Assembly (NCBI GenBank): GCA_002480015.1
Contig: DLQD01000122.1
Coordinates: forward strand, 1 to 26,842
DNA: 26,842 bases
Direction: 5' to 3'
DNA from: Opitutia bacterium UBA7441
GTDB lineage: Bacteria > Verrucomicrobiota > Verrucomicrobiia > Opitutales > Coraliomargaritaceae
A model generated the notes under the pieces. It was given only the letters and a program-made list of their open reading frames with translations. It made no database searches and was not told the DNA's origin. Positions 1 through 7,754 of this stretch are shown piece by piece (positions within the stretch are counted from its first letter, which is position 1; every line of letters starts with the position of its first letter). The translations under genes were made by a program, and so were the position numbers.

Positions 1-576
1 GGTCCTAATCCTCTGGTAGTTAATATTAGTGCGCGCCATTGCCACTTATCGCAGGAGTCTGTCGAAGTGCTTTTCGGCAAAGGCCATCAGCTCACGCCCA
101 AGAAGTGGCTCTACCAAGAGGGCCAGTATGCTGCCGAAGAGTCCGTCACCTTGATTGGGCCCCGCAGTCGCGTCATTTCCAATCTCCGCATTCTCGGTCC
201 CTGCCGCGATTTCGATCAGGTTGAACTCGCCTCAACGGATGCGATCTCCCTCGGTTTCAAAATACCCGTCCGCAACTCCGGCGACATTGCCGGCACGCCC
301 GGTTGTATGTTGATGGGGCCCGCCGGTTTCCTTGAGATGAATGAGGGTGTCATTCGCGCCGCACCGCACGTCCATATGGCGCCTGAAGATGCTGCCTTCT
401 ATGGTGTCGAGAATAAGTCGTATATGAGGCTTCGCATCGGTGGCGACGTTGGTCTGACGTTTGATAAGATCTTCGTCCGTGTCGATCCCTCCTTTAAACT
501 CGAAGTCCACATCGACACCGACGAGGGCAACGCCTGCGGCTTCACCCAGGAAACTCCCTGCGAACTCGTTAAATAA
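1..576 (+). CDS. pduL: PduL-type phosphate propanoyl/lactyl transferase, 5'-truncated by window edge
   Basis: Phosphotransacylase of the PduL family, which exchanges CoA and phosphate on an acyl group; in a PV microcompartment it would convert lactyl-CoA to lactyl-phosphate and recycle CoA in the lumen. The reading frame is open to base 1. A GTG at 67 could be taken as a start, but the frame before it encodes the conserved N-terminal motif ARHCHLS (the two metal-binding His at 37-39 and 43-45), so the gene begins upstream of the window. Other family landmarks are visible: Arg and Glu in ILGPCRDFDQVE, the second His pair in PHVHM (367-375), and the late His in LEVHIDTDEGNA. Two positions differ from what is common in the family: Cys in RHCHL (usually Val/Ile) and Pro before HVHM (usually Arg/Lys). 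Any N-terminal encapsulation peptide lies outside the window. First visible gene of the operon. Confidence 0.95.
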   Translation, partial: GPNPLVVNISARHCHLSQESVEVLFGKGHQLTPKKWLYQEGQYAAEESVTLIGPRSRVISNLRILGPCRDFDQVELASTDAISLGFKIPVRNSGDIAGTPGCMLMGPAGFLEMNEGVIRAAPHVHMAPEDAAFYGVENKSYMRLRIGGDVGLTFDKIFVRVDPSFKLEVHIDTDEGNACGFTQETPCELVK

Positions 577-598
577 ACTTAAAAGCATCAACCAATAA

Positions 599-669
599 GG
601 ATCGGCTGCTTCAGTTGCCGGTTAAAACTCGAATGTCACATCTCTCTCGGCAGCTAAAGCAGCCGATCC
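599..669 (+). promoter_or_regulatory. Long intercistronic hairpin between pduL and the first BMC-H gene
   Basis: Bases 599-620 pair with 648-669: of 22 positions, 20 are Watson-Crick, one is G-T and one is a C/A mismatch, with a 27-base loop. There is no T-run after the stem, so it does not look like a simple intrinsic terminator. It fits an RNA processing or stability element, or a partial attenuator, between an enzyme gene and highly expressed shell genes. The 3' arm shares a 17-base block (one mismatch) with 5474-5490 in the gap before the aldolase gene. The role is inference; the inverted repeat is directly visible. Confidence 0.75.
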
Positions 670-706
670 CAGTTTAACAAATCAACCATACAAACCCATA
701 CATATC

Positions 707-976
707 ATGAGTGAATCCATCGGATTAGTAGAAACAAAAGGTCTCACCGGCTCGATCGAAGCCAGTGATGCCATGGCCAAGGCGGCCTCGGTCAGCCTTG
801 TAAAGCAGATCTCTATCGGCGGCGGTTTTTTGACCGTTCTCGTAAAAGGAGATGTCGGCAGCGTCAAGGCTGCTGTTGAAGCGGGAGCCGAAGCGGCTAA
901 CCGCGTAGGCGAACTCGTCGCCTCTCACGTGATCGCGCGTCCGCACGATGACTTGTTGAAATATTTCGAAGCATAA
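707..976 (+). CDS. BMC-H shell protein (hexamer), paralogue 1
   Basis: An 89-residue single-domain BMC shell protein; six copies form a hexagonal tile of the microcompartment facet. It begins with the typical GLVETKGLTGSIEASDAM and continues with KGDVGSVKAAVEAGAEAA and the C-terminal HVIARPHDDL. The pore loop reads SIGGG where many BMC-H proteins (and paralogue 2 here) have KIGSG, so the pore loses a Lys and gains a Gly. The start ATG at 707 has no obvious Shine-Dalgarno and follows the large hairpin. A 28-base gap separates it from the next shell gene. It is one of three BMC-H genes in the window, all different at the pore. Confidence 0.95.
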   Translation: MSESIGLVETKGLTGSIEASDAMAKAASVSLVKQISIGGGFLTVLVKGDVGSVKAAVEAGAEAANRVGELVASHVIARPHDDLLKYFEA

Positions 977-1004
977 CCCCAAAAAAATAGGGAGACATAG
1001 TATT

Positions 1005-1283
1005 ATGGCAAAACAAGCAATTGGAATGATCGAATGCAAAGGGCTCGTCAGCCTCATGGAAGCATCCGATGCCGCACTTAAATCAGCCGACGTTGTAATG
1101 ACTGGCTACGAAAAAATCGGCAGTGGCCTGGTTACCGCCTTTTTCACTGGCGATGTTGCCGCGGTAAAAGCCGCGGTCGAAGCCGGTGCCGATGCAGCCG
1201 GCGCTGTTGGCGAAGTGGTCGCGGTTCAAGTGATCCCACGTCCGCACGACGATCTGAGCAAACTCGGTAGCTGGATTGGCTAG
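1005..1283 (+). CDS. BMC-H shell protein (hexamer), paralogue 2
   Basis: A 92-residue BMC-domain hexameric shell protein with the canonical pore motif KIGSG, followed by TGDVAAVKAAVEAGADAAG and VIPRPHDDL. A purine-rich ribosome site (GGGAG, about 10 bases upstream) precedes the ATG, one of the few clear Shine-Dalgarno sequences in the operon. Its opening codons are nearly identical to those of paralogue 3 at 2614 (both start MAKQAIG), which suggests duplication within the operon. With the canonical pore, it is probably the bulk facet protein, but that is inference from sequence only. Confidence 0.95.
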   Translation: MAKQAIGMIECKGLVSLMEASDAALKSADVVMTGYEKIGSGLVTAFFTGDVAAVKAAVEAGADAAGAVGEVVAVQVIPRPHDDLSKLGSWIG

Positions 1284-1307
1284 CGAGCTTTCGCAGTGCA
1301 TCGGCCC

Positions 1308-1352
1308 CAGTTGTCCAGTGATCAGTTTATGAAACTGAAAACCGGATAACTG
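1308..1352 (+). promoter_or_regulatory. Nested hairpin upstream of the acetate kinase-like gene
   Basis: The outer arms 1308-1316 and 1344-1352 pair over 9 bases (one G-T). Inside them, CAGTTT (1323-1328) and AAACTG (1332-1337) form a second stem with a 3-base loop. No T-run follows. It sits in the 85-base gap between the second BMC-H gene and the kinase-like gene, where a step in expression between shell and enzyme genes would make sense. The structure is visible; the function is inferred. Confidence 0.6.
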
Positions 1353-1368
1353 AATTCTCCGAATTCCC

Positions 1369-2550
1369 ATGAAGATACTCATCGCCAACCTCGGTTCCAC
1401 TTCGTTCAAATATCGTCTTTTCGATATGGACGCCGACAATGCTGCGCAACTCGCCAGCGGTGGTTTCGAACGTGTCACCAACTATACGAGCTGCATCGAA
1501 GAGATGCTCGAAAGTTTGGTCGGGGAGGGGCATCTTCAATCGGGTGAGGAGATTGATGCTGTCGGTTTTAAAACCGTGCTCGGTAAAGACCTCAGTGGTT
1601 GTGTAGAAGCGGATGCGCACGTCCTTGAAGCCCTCGAAGGCTTTAAGGAGGTCGCGCCCGCTCACAATCCCGCCTATGCTGCAGGTATCCGCTGCTTCGC
1701 AGAAAAGTTACCCCAGGTCCCGCGGGTCGCACTCTTCGAGACGGCCTTCTATCAATGGATCACTCCCGCCGCTTACAGTTATGCGATTCCGCAAGCATGG
1801 CGCGATCTCGGCATCCGACGTTACGGCTTTCACGGAGCCAGCCACAAATTTGTGGCAGAGCGCTCCGCTGAAATACTGGGTAATGGCATAATTGTCGACC
1901 GCGTGCGGAATCTTTACACGACCGGACCTGGCGAGTATTCCGGTGCACCCCTCCGAGTCCTTTCCTGTCACCTCGGCGGCAGCAGCTCCGTAACCGGTAT
2001 CCAAAATGGTGTCGCTATCGGTACCAGTATGGGCTTCAGCCCACAAAGCGGCTTGCCGCAAAACAATCGTGTGGGGGACCTCGATTCGATGGCGATTCCC
2101 TACGTCTGCAAAATGCTCGGCCTCTCGATCGAAGAAGCCGAACGTCAGCTCAACAAGGAGAGCGGACTTCTCGGCCTTTCGGGTGTGAGCAATGACGCCC
2201 GTGACATCCGTGATGCCGCCGAGCAGGGTAACACTGATGCAGTCTTGGCCACTGAGGTGCTGATCGACAGTATCCGTCATTGGGCGGGCTCTTTCTTTTT
2301 CAAAATGGGCGGTGCCGAGGCCATTGTCTTTACCGCCGGGATCGGCGAGAATGACGCCGAACTCCGCGCCGCTGTTTGCGCTGGGCTTGAGGATCTCGGC
2401 GTGCAGATCGACCCCACCGCCAACGCCAAAGCGATCCGTGGTGTTGAGGGTATCATCAGCGCACCCGATTCCAAAATCAAAGTAATCGTCATCCCCGCTA
2501 ACGAAGAACTCGTCATTGCGCGCGAAGTCTTTCGTAAAGTTTCCAAATAA
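1369..2550 (+). CDS. ackA: Acetate kinase family protein, BMC-associated, divergent active site
   Basis: A 393-residue ASKHA-fold kinase of the acetate/propionate kinase family. In the BMC pathway it would transfer phosphate from lactyl-phosphate to ADP, yielding lactate and ATP. Family motifs are clear: NLGSTSFK near the N-terminus (N7, S10, S12, K14), RRYGFHGASH (H155), SCHLGGSSSV (H201), VFTAGIGEND, and IPANEELVIARE near the end. Compared with Methanosarcina acetate kinase as I recall it, several key positions change: the GHRVVHGG segment reads GFKTVLGK, so the acyl-site Arg becomes K68, and VFDTAFHQ reads LFETAFYQ, so the catalytic Asp becomes E124. The Arg of the MGTR segment is kept (R234 in NNRVGD). 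There is also an insertion of about 15 residues before H201. The family is certain; substrate and activity are not. The start is ATG 1369, with no clear Shine-Dalgarno. Confidence 0.88.
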   Translation: MKILIANLGSTSFKYRLFDMDADNAAQLASGGFERVTNYTSCIEEMLESLVGEGHLQSGEEIDAVGFKTVLGKDLSGCVEADAHVLEALEGFKEVAPAHNPAYAAGIRCFAEKLPQVPRVALFETAFYQWITPAAYSYAIPQAWRDLGIRRYGFHGASHKFVAERSAEILGNGIIVDRVRNLYTTGPGEYSGAPLRVLSCHLGGSSSVTGIQNGVAIGTSMGFSPQSGLPQNNRVGDLDSMAIPYVCKMLGLSIEEAERQLNKESGLLGLSGVSNDARDIRDAAEQGNTDAVLATEVLIDSIRHWAGSFFFKMGGAEAIVFTAGIGENDAELRAAVCAGLEDLGVQIDPTANAKAIRGVEGIISAPDSKIKVIVIPANEELVIAREVFRKVSK

Positions 2551-2613
2551 TTCAACCACGGATCTTTAACTACGGATCCCGAATCTCAAATCATACTCAA
2601 CCCAAATAATAAC

Positions 2614-2919
2614 ATGGCAAAACAAGCAATCGGAATTCTCGAAACTAAAGGCCTCATTGGTCTCGTACAAGGCACAGACGCTATGCTCAAAGCAGCAAAC
2701 GTTGAGCTAGCTGGCCCTATGAAAGGCGTAGGTAGCGCATTGGTGAGTGCTATCATCACTGGCGATGTCGCTGCAGTCAACGCGGCGATCGAAGCGGGTG
2801 CTGAAGCTGCAGGCCGCTATGGCGAAGTCGTCAGCGCGCATGTTATTGCACGCCCGCACGAAGATGTCGAAACCGTCGTGCCTGCACTCAAGTCCGCTCC
2901 TAAGCGTGCTGCTAAATAA
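2614..2919 (+). CDS. BMC-H shell protein (hexamer), paralogue 3 with C-terminal basic tail
   Basis: A 101-residue BMC-domain shell protein. It opens MAKQAIGILETKGL, like paralogue 2, but the pore loop reads KGVGSA, apparently one residue longer than the canonical KIGSG loop. The BMC core ends with HVIARPHED, followed by a roughly 20-residue tail ending in SAPKRAAK, longer and more basic than in the other two. The first BMC-P gene starts 6 bases after its stop, so the two are probably translated together. The gap of about 60 bases upstream contains a repeated ACGGATC word but no strong hairpin. Confidence 0.95.
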   Translation: MAKQAIGILETKGLIGLVQGTDAMLKAANVELAGPMKGVGSALVSAIITGDVAAVNAAIEAGAEAAGRYGEVVSAHVIARPHEDVETVVPALKSAPKRAAK

Positions 2920-2925
2920 ATCCCG

Positions 2926-3240
2926 ATGTACCTCGGAAAAGTCATAGGGTCGATCGTTTCGACGAAAAAGGACGAGTCCATGCGGGGGCGTAAGCTCCTC
3001 ATGATCCGCCCCATGCTCATCGATTCGGAAGATCCCACGCGCTTCAAGCCTGGCAGCAACACCATCATCGCCGTCGATACTCTCGGCGCCGGTGAGGGGG
3101 AGCTCGTCATGTTTTCTCAAGGCAGCTCCGCCCGTCAAGCCGATGGCTTGAAGCAGCTCCCCGTCGATGCCGCCGTCGTCGGACTGATCGATACGGTCAG
3201 CATTGGAGGCAAGAAGACTTACGAAGCAAAGAACGACTAA
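2926..3240 (+). CDS. BMC-P shell vertex protein (EutN/CcmL family), copy 1
   Basis: A 104-residue EutN/CcmL-type protein; such proteins form pentamers that cap the vertices of the BMC icosahedron. It starts MYLGKVIGSIVSTKKDES, followed by GRKLLMIRPM, the conserved VDTLGAGEGELVMFSQGSSA turn and a final AVVGLIDTVSI strand. Spacing to the BMC-H gene before it is 6 bases, and to the aldehyde dehydrogenase after it 22 bases. It is one of three BMC-P genes here; PV-type loci described in Planctomycetes also carry three (established knowledge). Confidence 0.95.
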   Translation: MYLGKVIGSIVSTKKDESMRGRKLLMIRPMLIDSEDPTRFKPGSNTIIAVDTLGAGEGELVMFSQGSSARQADGLKQLPVDAAVVGLIDTVSIGGKKTYEAKND

Positions 3241-3262
3241 ACACCCCTGGAAGGATATTTAA

Positions 3263-4705
3263 ATGAGCCAATTGAACGAAGCCGCCATCCGCGATGTCGT
3301 CACTGAAGTATTAAGCCAACTCCGCGCCTCTGGTGTAGTCGGTTCGCCTGCAATCGTTTCAAGCACTGGGCGCCACGGCGTCTTTGCCGATGCGGCATCG
3401 GCCGCCAAGGCCGCACGTAGCGGCTTCGAGCAGCTCTCCAAAAAAGGGTGGGCGGGCCGCGCCAAAGTCGTCGAGATCGTCAAGACGATGTGCGCGGCCA
3501 ATGCTGAACGTTGGGGTAAGATCGAGTTTGAGGAGACCAAGATCGGCCGCCTCGACCACAAGATTGCCAAGCTTCACGGTATCAAAAATGTCCTCGGCAC
3601 CGAGTATCTTACGCCTTACGGCATGAGCGGTGACGCCGGTATCACGATGGACGATTCCGCTCCTTGGGGCGTCGTCGGCAGCATCACACCCGTCACGCAC
3701 TCGATCCCCACCATCTCGGGGAATATCGTCAACATGGTCGCTGCGGGAAATGCCGTGGTTTTCAATCCGCACCCAGGTGGTGCTGCTTGCGCCGCCACAG
3801 CAATTCACGAATTTAATGAAGCGATTAAAGCTGAACTGGGCATCACCAACTTGATTTGCACCGTCGAGAAGCCTTCCATTGAGTCCTTCAACGAGCTCTG
3901 CGCCTCCGACGACGTCAATCTACTCTGCATCACCGGTGGTCCCGCCGTCGTCGATGCCGCCATGAAGACCGGCAAACGCGCACTCTGCGCTGGGCCCGGC
4001 AATCCGCCTGTTGTGGTCGATGATTGCCACGCACTCGATTTCGATAAAGTTGCCCGCGATATTATTTTTGGCGGCGGTTTCGACAACAATCTTCTCTGCA
4101 TCGGTGAGAAACAAGTTTTCGCCGTGGGCGACGCCTATCAGAAGACTGTCGACGCTTTCAAACGTCAAGGCGCCGTCCTTCTCAACCGCCAACAAACTGA
4201 AGCGATCAAAAAAGAAGTTTTCGATATCAAGGACGGTGGAGGCGGTTGCTCGCACGCCGTACTCAATCGCAAATATGTCGGTGCTGATGCCGCCGTGCTC
4301 GCCAAGATAGCCGGACTCAATATCGATCCGAAAGTAGAGATGCTCATCACTGAAGTCGACGCCGACGATTTATTCGTCATCGAAGAGCAGATGATGCCGC
4401 TCATGCCGATCGTTCGTGCCGGTTCTTTCAAGGACGCCGTTCACCTGGCCAAAGAATCCGAGCATAATTATAAGCATTCTGCGATGGTGCACACGATGAA
4501 CGTGTCAAACATGACCATGATGGCGCAGGCCATGGACACTACCATTTTCGTCAAGAACGGTCCTTGCACCGCAGGCCTCGGCATGGGCGGCGAAGGCTAT
4601 ATTAGTTTCTCCATCGCCACTACCACTGGCGAAGGCATCACCACACCCCGCACCTTTACCCGTTTCCGCCGCTGCACCTTGGTCGATCAGCTCAACCTGT
4701 TCTAG
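3263..4705 (+). CDS. CoA-acylating aldehyde dehydrogenase (PduP/EutE-like), BMC lumen enzyme
   Basis: A 480-residue NAD/CoA-dependent aldehyde dehydrogenase that turns an aldehyde into its acyl-CoA; in a fucose/rhamnose BMC the substrate would be L-lactaldehyde. The N-terminal 18 residues (MSQLNEAAIRDVVTEVLS) form an amphipathic helix of the kind that targets PduP to its compartment, followed by a Ser/Gly-rich linker to about residue 35. The catalytic Cys is C279 in DNNLLCIGEKQVF. NAD-fold and C-terminal landmarks include PWGVVGSITPVTH, VVFNPHPGG, CITGGPAVV, NGPCTAGLGMGGEGY and TTPRTFTRFRRC. A good ribosome site (GGAAGG) lies 8 bases before the ATG. A 146-base spacer without clear structure follows, in which I only note loose repeats of CGTAA. 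Confidence 0.95.
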   Translation: MSQLNEAAIRDVVTEVLSQLRASGVVGSPAIVSSTGRHGVFADAASAAKAARSGFEQLSKKGWAGRAKVVEIVKTMCAANAERWGKIEFEETKIGRLDHKIAKLHGIKNVLGTEYLTPYGMSGDAGITMDDSAPWGVVGSITPVTHSIPTISGNIVNMVAAGNAVVFNPHPGGAACAATAIHEFNEAIKAELGITNLICTVEKPSIESFNELCASDDVNLLCITGGPAVVDAAMKTGKRALCAGPGNPPVVVDDCHALDFDKVARDIIFGGGFDNNLLCIGEKQVFAVGDAYQKTVDAFKRQGAVLLNRQQTEAIKKEVFDIKDGGGGCSHAVLNRKYVGADAAVLAKIAGLNIDPKVEMLITEVDADDLFVIEEQMMPLMPIVRAGSFKDAVHLAKESEHNYKHSAMVHTMNVSNMTMMAQAMDTTIFVKNGPCTAGLGMGGEGYISFSIATTTGEGITTPRTFTRFRRCTLVDQLNLF

Positions 4706-4851
4706 TATATTTCATCAGACATCTTTTCCGTAACATTGCTCAGAGCGTAATCGAATCCGTAAGAATTTGGACGATACAACTAAACGGTGTTCGGCAATGA
4801 AAGTCTCACAACTTCGGCTACAAAAACAGCTTATTCAGCTTTTCTTATAAA

Positions 4852-5121
4852 ATGATTCTCGCCCGCGTAGACGGCCATGTTGTCACCAGCATCGGCCATC
4901 CGAGCCTCAAAGCTCAGAAGATAGTGCTTTGTACGCCAGTCGATGAGGAGGGCTTGGCTACAGGCTCTCCGATTGCCGCACTCGATCCGATTGGTGCGGG
5001 GCAGCACTCTCGGGTCTTCATCACCACTGACGGGTCTTGGTCGCAGAATACGCTCCACGACGAAACTTCACCTATCCGGAACCAAATCATGGGACTGGTT
5101 GACGCACCCAAAGCTTCATGA
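4852..5121 (+). CDS. BMC-P shell vertex protein (EutN/CcmL family), copy 2
   Basis: An 89-residue EutN/CcmL-type pentamer protein. It opens MILARVDGHVVTSIGHPSLK and has the family's LDPIGAGQHSRVFITTDGS segment, ending in a MGLVDAPK strand. It is shorter than the other two copies. The preceding spacer (4706-4851) is the largest gap in the operon downstream of the acetate kinase-like gene, and a second promoter there is possible but not visible. The stop overlaps the next start as ATGA (5118-5121), so translation of copies 2 and 3 is probably coupled. Confidence 0.93.
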   Translation: MILARVDGHVVTSIGHPSLKAQKIVLCTPVDEEGLATGSPIAALDPIGAGQHSRVFITTDGSWSQNTLHDETSPIRNQIMGLVDAPKAS

Positions 5122-5417
5122 AAGTAGGTAAGGTCATCGGCAAGGTCACTCTCAGTCACGCAGACTCTGGTTTTCGAGGTGGGCGCTTCATTCTGGTCGC
5201 GCCGCAGGGAGCCAAAGAGCTGACAGGCAAAAACCCACGCGGCTTCTCAGATAACTGGACACTGGTTGCCTATGACAATCTAGGAGCCGGAGAAGGGGAC
5301 GATATCCTTTACGTAGAAGGTGCCGAAGCGATGCAACCTTTCGACTATCGCACGCCTCTTGACGCCATTAGCGTCGCTCTCATTGACACATACCGTTACG
5401 AGCCACCGACTGAATAA
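5118..5417 (+). CDS. BMC-P shell vertex protein (EutN/CcmL family), copy 3
   Basis: A 99-residue EutN/CcmL-type pentamer protein: MKVGKVIGKVTLSHADSGFR, then GRFILVAPQG, AYDNLGAGEGDDILYVEGAE and SVALIDTYRYE. It is more similar in layout to copy 1 than to copy 2. The start is fixed by the ATGA overlap with the gene before. A 109-base gap with a hairpin (5432-5494) follows before the aldolase. Confidence 0.94.
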   Translation: MKVGKVIGKVTLSHADSGFRGGRFILVAPQGAKELTGKNPRGFSDNWTLVAYDNLGAGEGDDILYVEGAEAMQPFDYRTPLDAISVALIDTYRYEPPTE

Positions 5418-5431
5418 CCAACTTTAACCTA

Positions 5432-5494
5432 GGATGGGCCGCTATACCTGCCCCCTCATAGCCCAAGCCCATTCGGCAGCTAAAACAGCCATCC
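5432..5494 (+). promoter_or_regulatory. Imperfect intercistronic hairpin upstream of the aldolase gene
   Basis: GGATGG (5432-5437) pairs with CCATCC (5489-5494), and CTGCC (5448-5452, four paired bases) pairs with the CGGCAG region (5474-5479), with scattered mismatches between. The 3' arm (5474-5490) matches the 3' arm of the 599-669 hairpin at 16 of 17 positions, so the two are probably related elements. An ATG at 5434 lies inside this stem and is not a likely start. Confidence 0.5.
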
Positions 5495-5526
5495 CCATTT
5501 ATTTAAATTCCTACAACGTAAACATT

Positions 5527-6618
5527 ATGAGCAAACTCTACACCGCAAAAGATCTCGAAAAGATGATCGAGCAAGGCCAGTGCCTCGGCACTGTACCCGC
5601 CAACGCCAAGCTGACGCCGATGGCGCGCGACATCCTGCGTAAGCACAAGGTCACGCCTGGATCTTCGTCTGGCTCTGCACAGGCCGCAGCCGCAAGCAGT
5701 CGCCCGAAAATCCATGAGCCCAAGCTGCCCGACGCCGAGTATAATTGGAAGCCCGGAGGCGACCCTAAGACGGCTGCCGAGTTAGAGAAATTCTTTTACT
5801 CGCCCGAGATTCAAGCCCTCAAAGAGCGTATCTGCCACATCGGCCAGCGCATCTGGAATAAAGGCTATGTCGATGGTAACGGTGGCAATATCACGGTCCG
5901 CGTCGGGGACAATCTCGTGCTCTGCACGCCGACCCTCATCTCGAAGGGCTTCATGACGCCCGACGACATCTGCATGGTCGATCTCGACGGCAACCAAGTC
6001 GCCGGCACCCGTCCGCGCACCTCCGAGGTCAATACGCACCTTGGTATTATGAAGAACGAGCCCAAGGCTAAGTCTTGCGTGCACGCCCATCCGGTTTACG
6101 CCACTGCCTTCGCCGTGGCCGGAGTCACCCCACCGTCTTGCCTGATCCCCGAGCCCGAGGTTTTCCTTGGTGAGATTGGTTTTGCCAGCTACCAGACGCC
6201 CGGCACGCCGGAAAATGCCCAGGAAGTCGGTCAACTCGCGAAAAAGCACCAATCCATTCTCATGCAAAACCACGGCGTCATCTGCTGGGGCAAGGACGTA
6301 GAAGACGCCTACTGGAAGATGGAAAACACCGATGCCTTTTGCCAAACTGTTTCCGTGACTATGCAAATCGGCGGCCCCAAGCAATATGGTCCCGATAAGC
6401 TGAAGGAGCTCATCACGCTCCGTAAGAAACTCGGTATGCCGGATCACCGTCTCGACGAGCTCAAGGAGTGCGAACTCTGCGACGCCGGCGAGTTTACTGT
6501 CCACACGGCACCTCAGCCTTCGGCCTGTGGCTGCGATATCGGCGGCAAATCCTCCGGCGATGTCGACGAAGCCGTTGTCCAGAAGATCACTGACATGATC
6601 ATGGAGAAACTCGGGTAG
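5527..6618 (+). CDS. Class II (zinc) sugar-phosphate aldolase, fuculose/rhamnulose-1-P type, with BMC-targeting extensions
   Basis: A 363-residue class II aldolase/adducin-family protein, predicted to cleave L-fuculose-1-P (or L-rhamnulose-1-P) to DHAP and L-lactaldehyde. Zinc ligands are visible as H186 and H188 in CVHAHPVYATAF and H249 in MQNHGVI; the likely catalytic acid is E167 in TSEVNTHLG. The core (about residues 95-300) matches a normal aldolase of about 215 residues. Residues 1-45 add MSKLYTAKDLEKMIEQGQC and a LTPMARDILRKH segment, a module also found on other BMC enzymes; a Ser/Ala linker follows. The C-terminal part has two Cys pairs (CELC, CGC), a Gly/Ser linker and a final amphipathic helix (VDEAVVQKITDMIMEKLG). 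Both ends therefore look like encapsulation peptides. ATG 5527 is chosen because upstream codons read through the intercistronic hairpin. Confidence 0.92.
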   Translation: MSKLYTAKDLEKMIEQGQCLGTVPANAKLTPMARDILRKHKVTPGSSSGSAQAAAASSRPKIHEPKLPDAEYNWKPGGDPKTAAELEKFFYSPEIQALKERICHIGQRIWNKGYVDGNGGNITVRVGDNLVLCTPTLISKGFMTPDDICMVDLDGNQVAGTRPRTSEVNTHLGIMKNEPKAKSCVHAHPVYATAFAVAGVTPPSCLIPEPEVFLGEIGFASYQTPGTPENAQEVGQLAKKHQSILMQNHGVICWGKDVEDAYWKMENTDAFCQTVSVTMQIGGPKQYGPDKLKELITLRKKLGMPDHRLDELKECELCDAGEFTVHTAPQPSACGCDIGGKSSGDVDEAVVQKITDMIMEKLG

Positions 6619-6706
6619 TGCGCTGCTTTAGCAAGCACTGCAGAACGGCGTGAGAACGCTCGCTGAAGCGTCGCGCTACGAAACTTACTCAAAACGTATT
6701 CACAAT
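6619..6706 (+). promoter_or_regulatory. Spacer with small, partly competing hairpins before mdh
   Basis: The 88-base gap contains TGCTT/AAGCA (6624-6628 with 6633-6637) and GCGT-GAGA-ACGC (6648-6659), the latter with a GNRA-type loop. The ACGCT segment (6656-6660) could instead pair with AGCGT (6667-6671), giving a competing stem. GCTGCTTTAGC (6622-6632) is the reverse complement of a word in the 599-669 hairpin. No promoter is obvious. Function unknown. Confidence 0.35.
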
Positions 6707-7717
<1,011 letters not shown>

Positions 7718-7754
7718 ATCGATCTGGATTTTGACGACATAAGGCGAAGTGGTA

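Noticed and set aside
67..576. GTG start at 67 for pduL giving a complete gene
   Set aside because: The upstream in-frame codons encode the conserved ARHCHLS motif with the metal-binding His pair, so the gene is cut by the window edge.
1708..2559. Long open frame antisense to the acetate kinase-like gene (and similar long antisense frames under lptD, aldolase and dabA)
   Set aside because: Shadow frames caused by high GC and codon bias; no family motif, and the sense genes are certain.
4706..4851. Loose repeats of CGTAA and a distant CATTGC/GCAATG pair in the spacer before the second BMC-P gene
   Set aside because: Short words, far apart, with no consistent spacing; no hairpin or promoter could be defended.
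5434..5526. Upstream ATG giving a 31-residue longer aldolase
   Set aside because: It lies inside an intercistronic hairpin related to the one at 599-669, and the conserved targeting module begins at ATG 5527.
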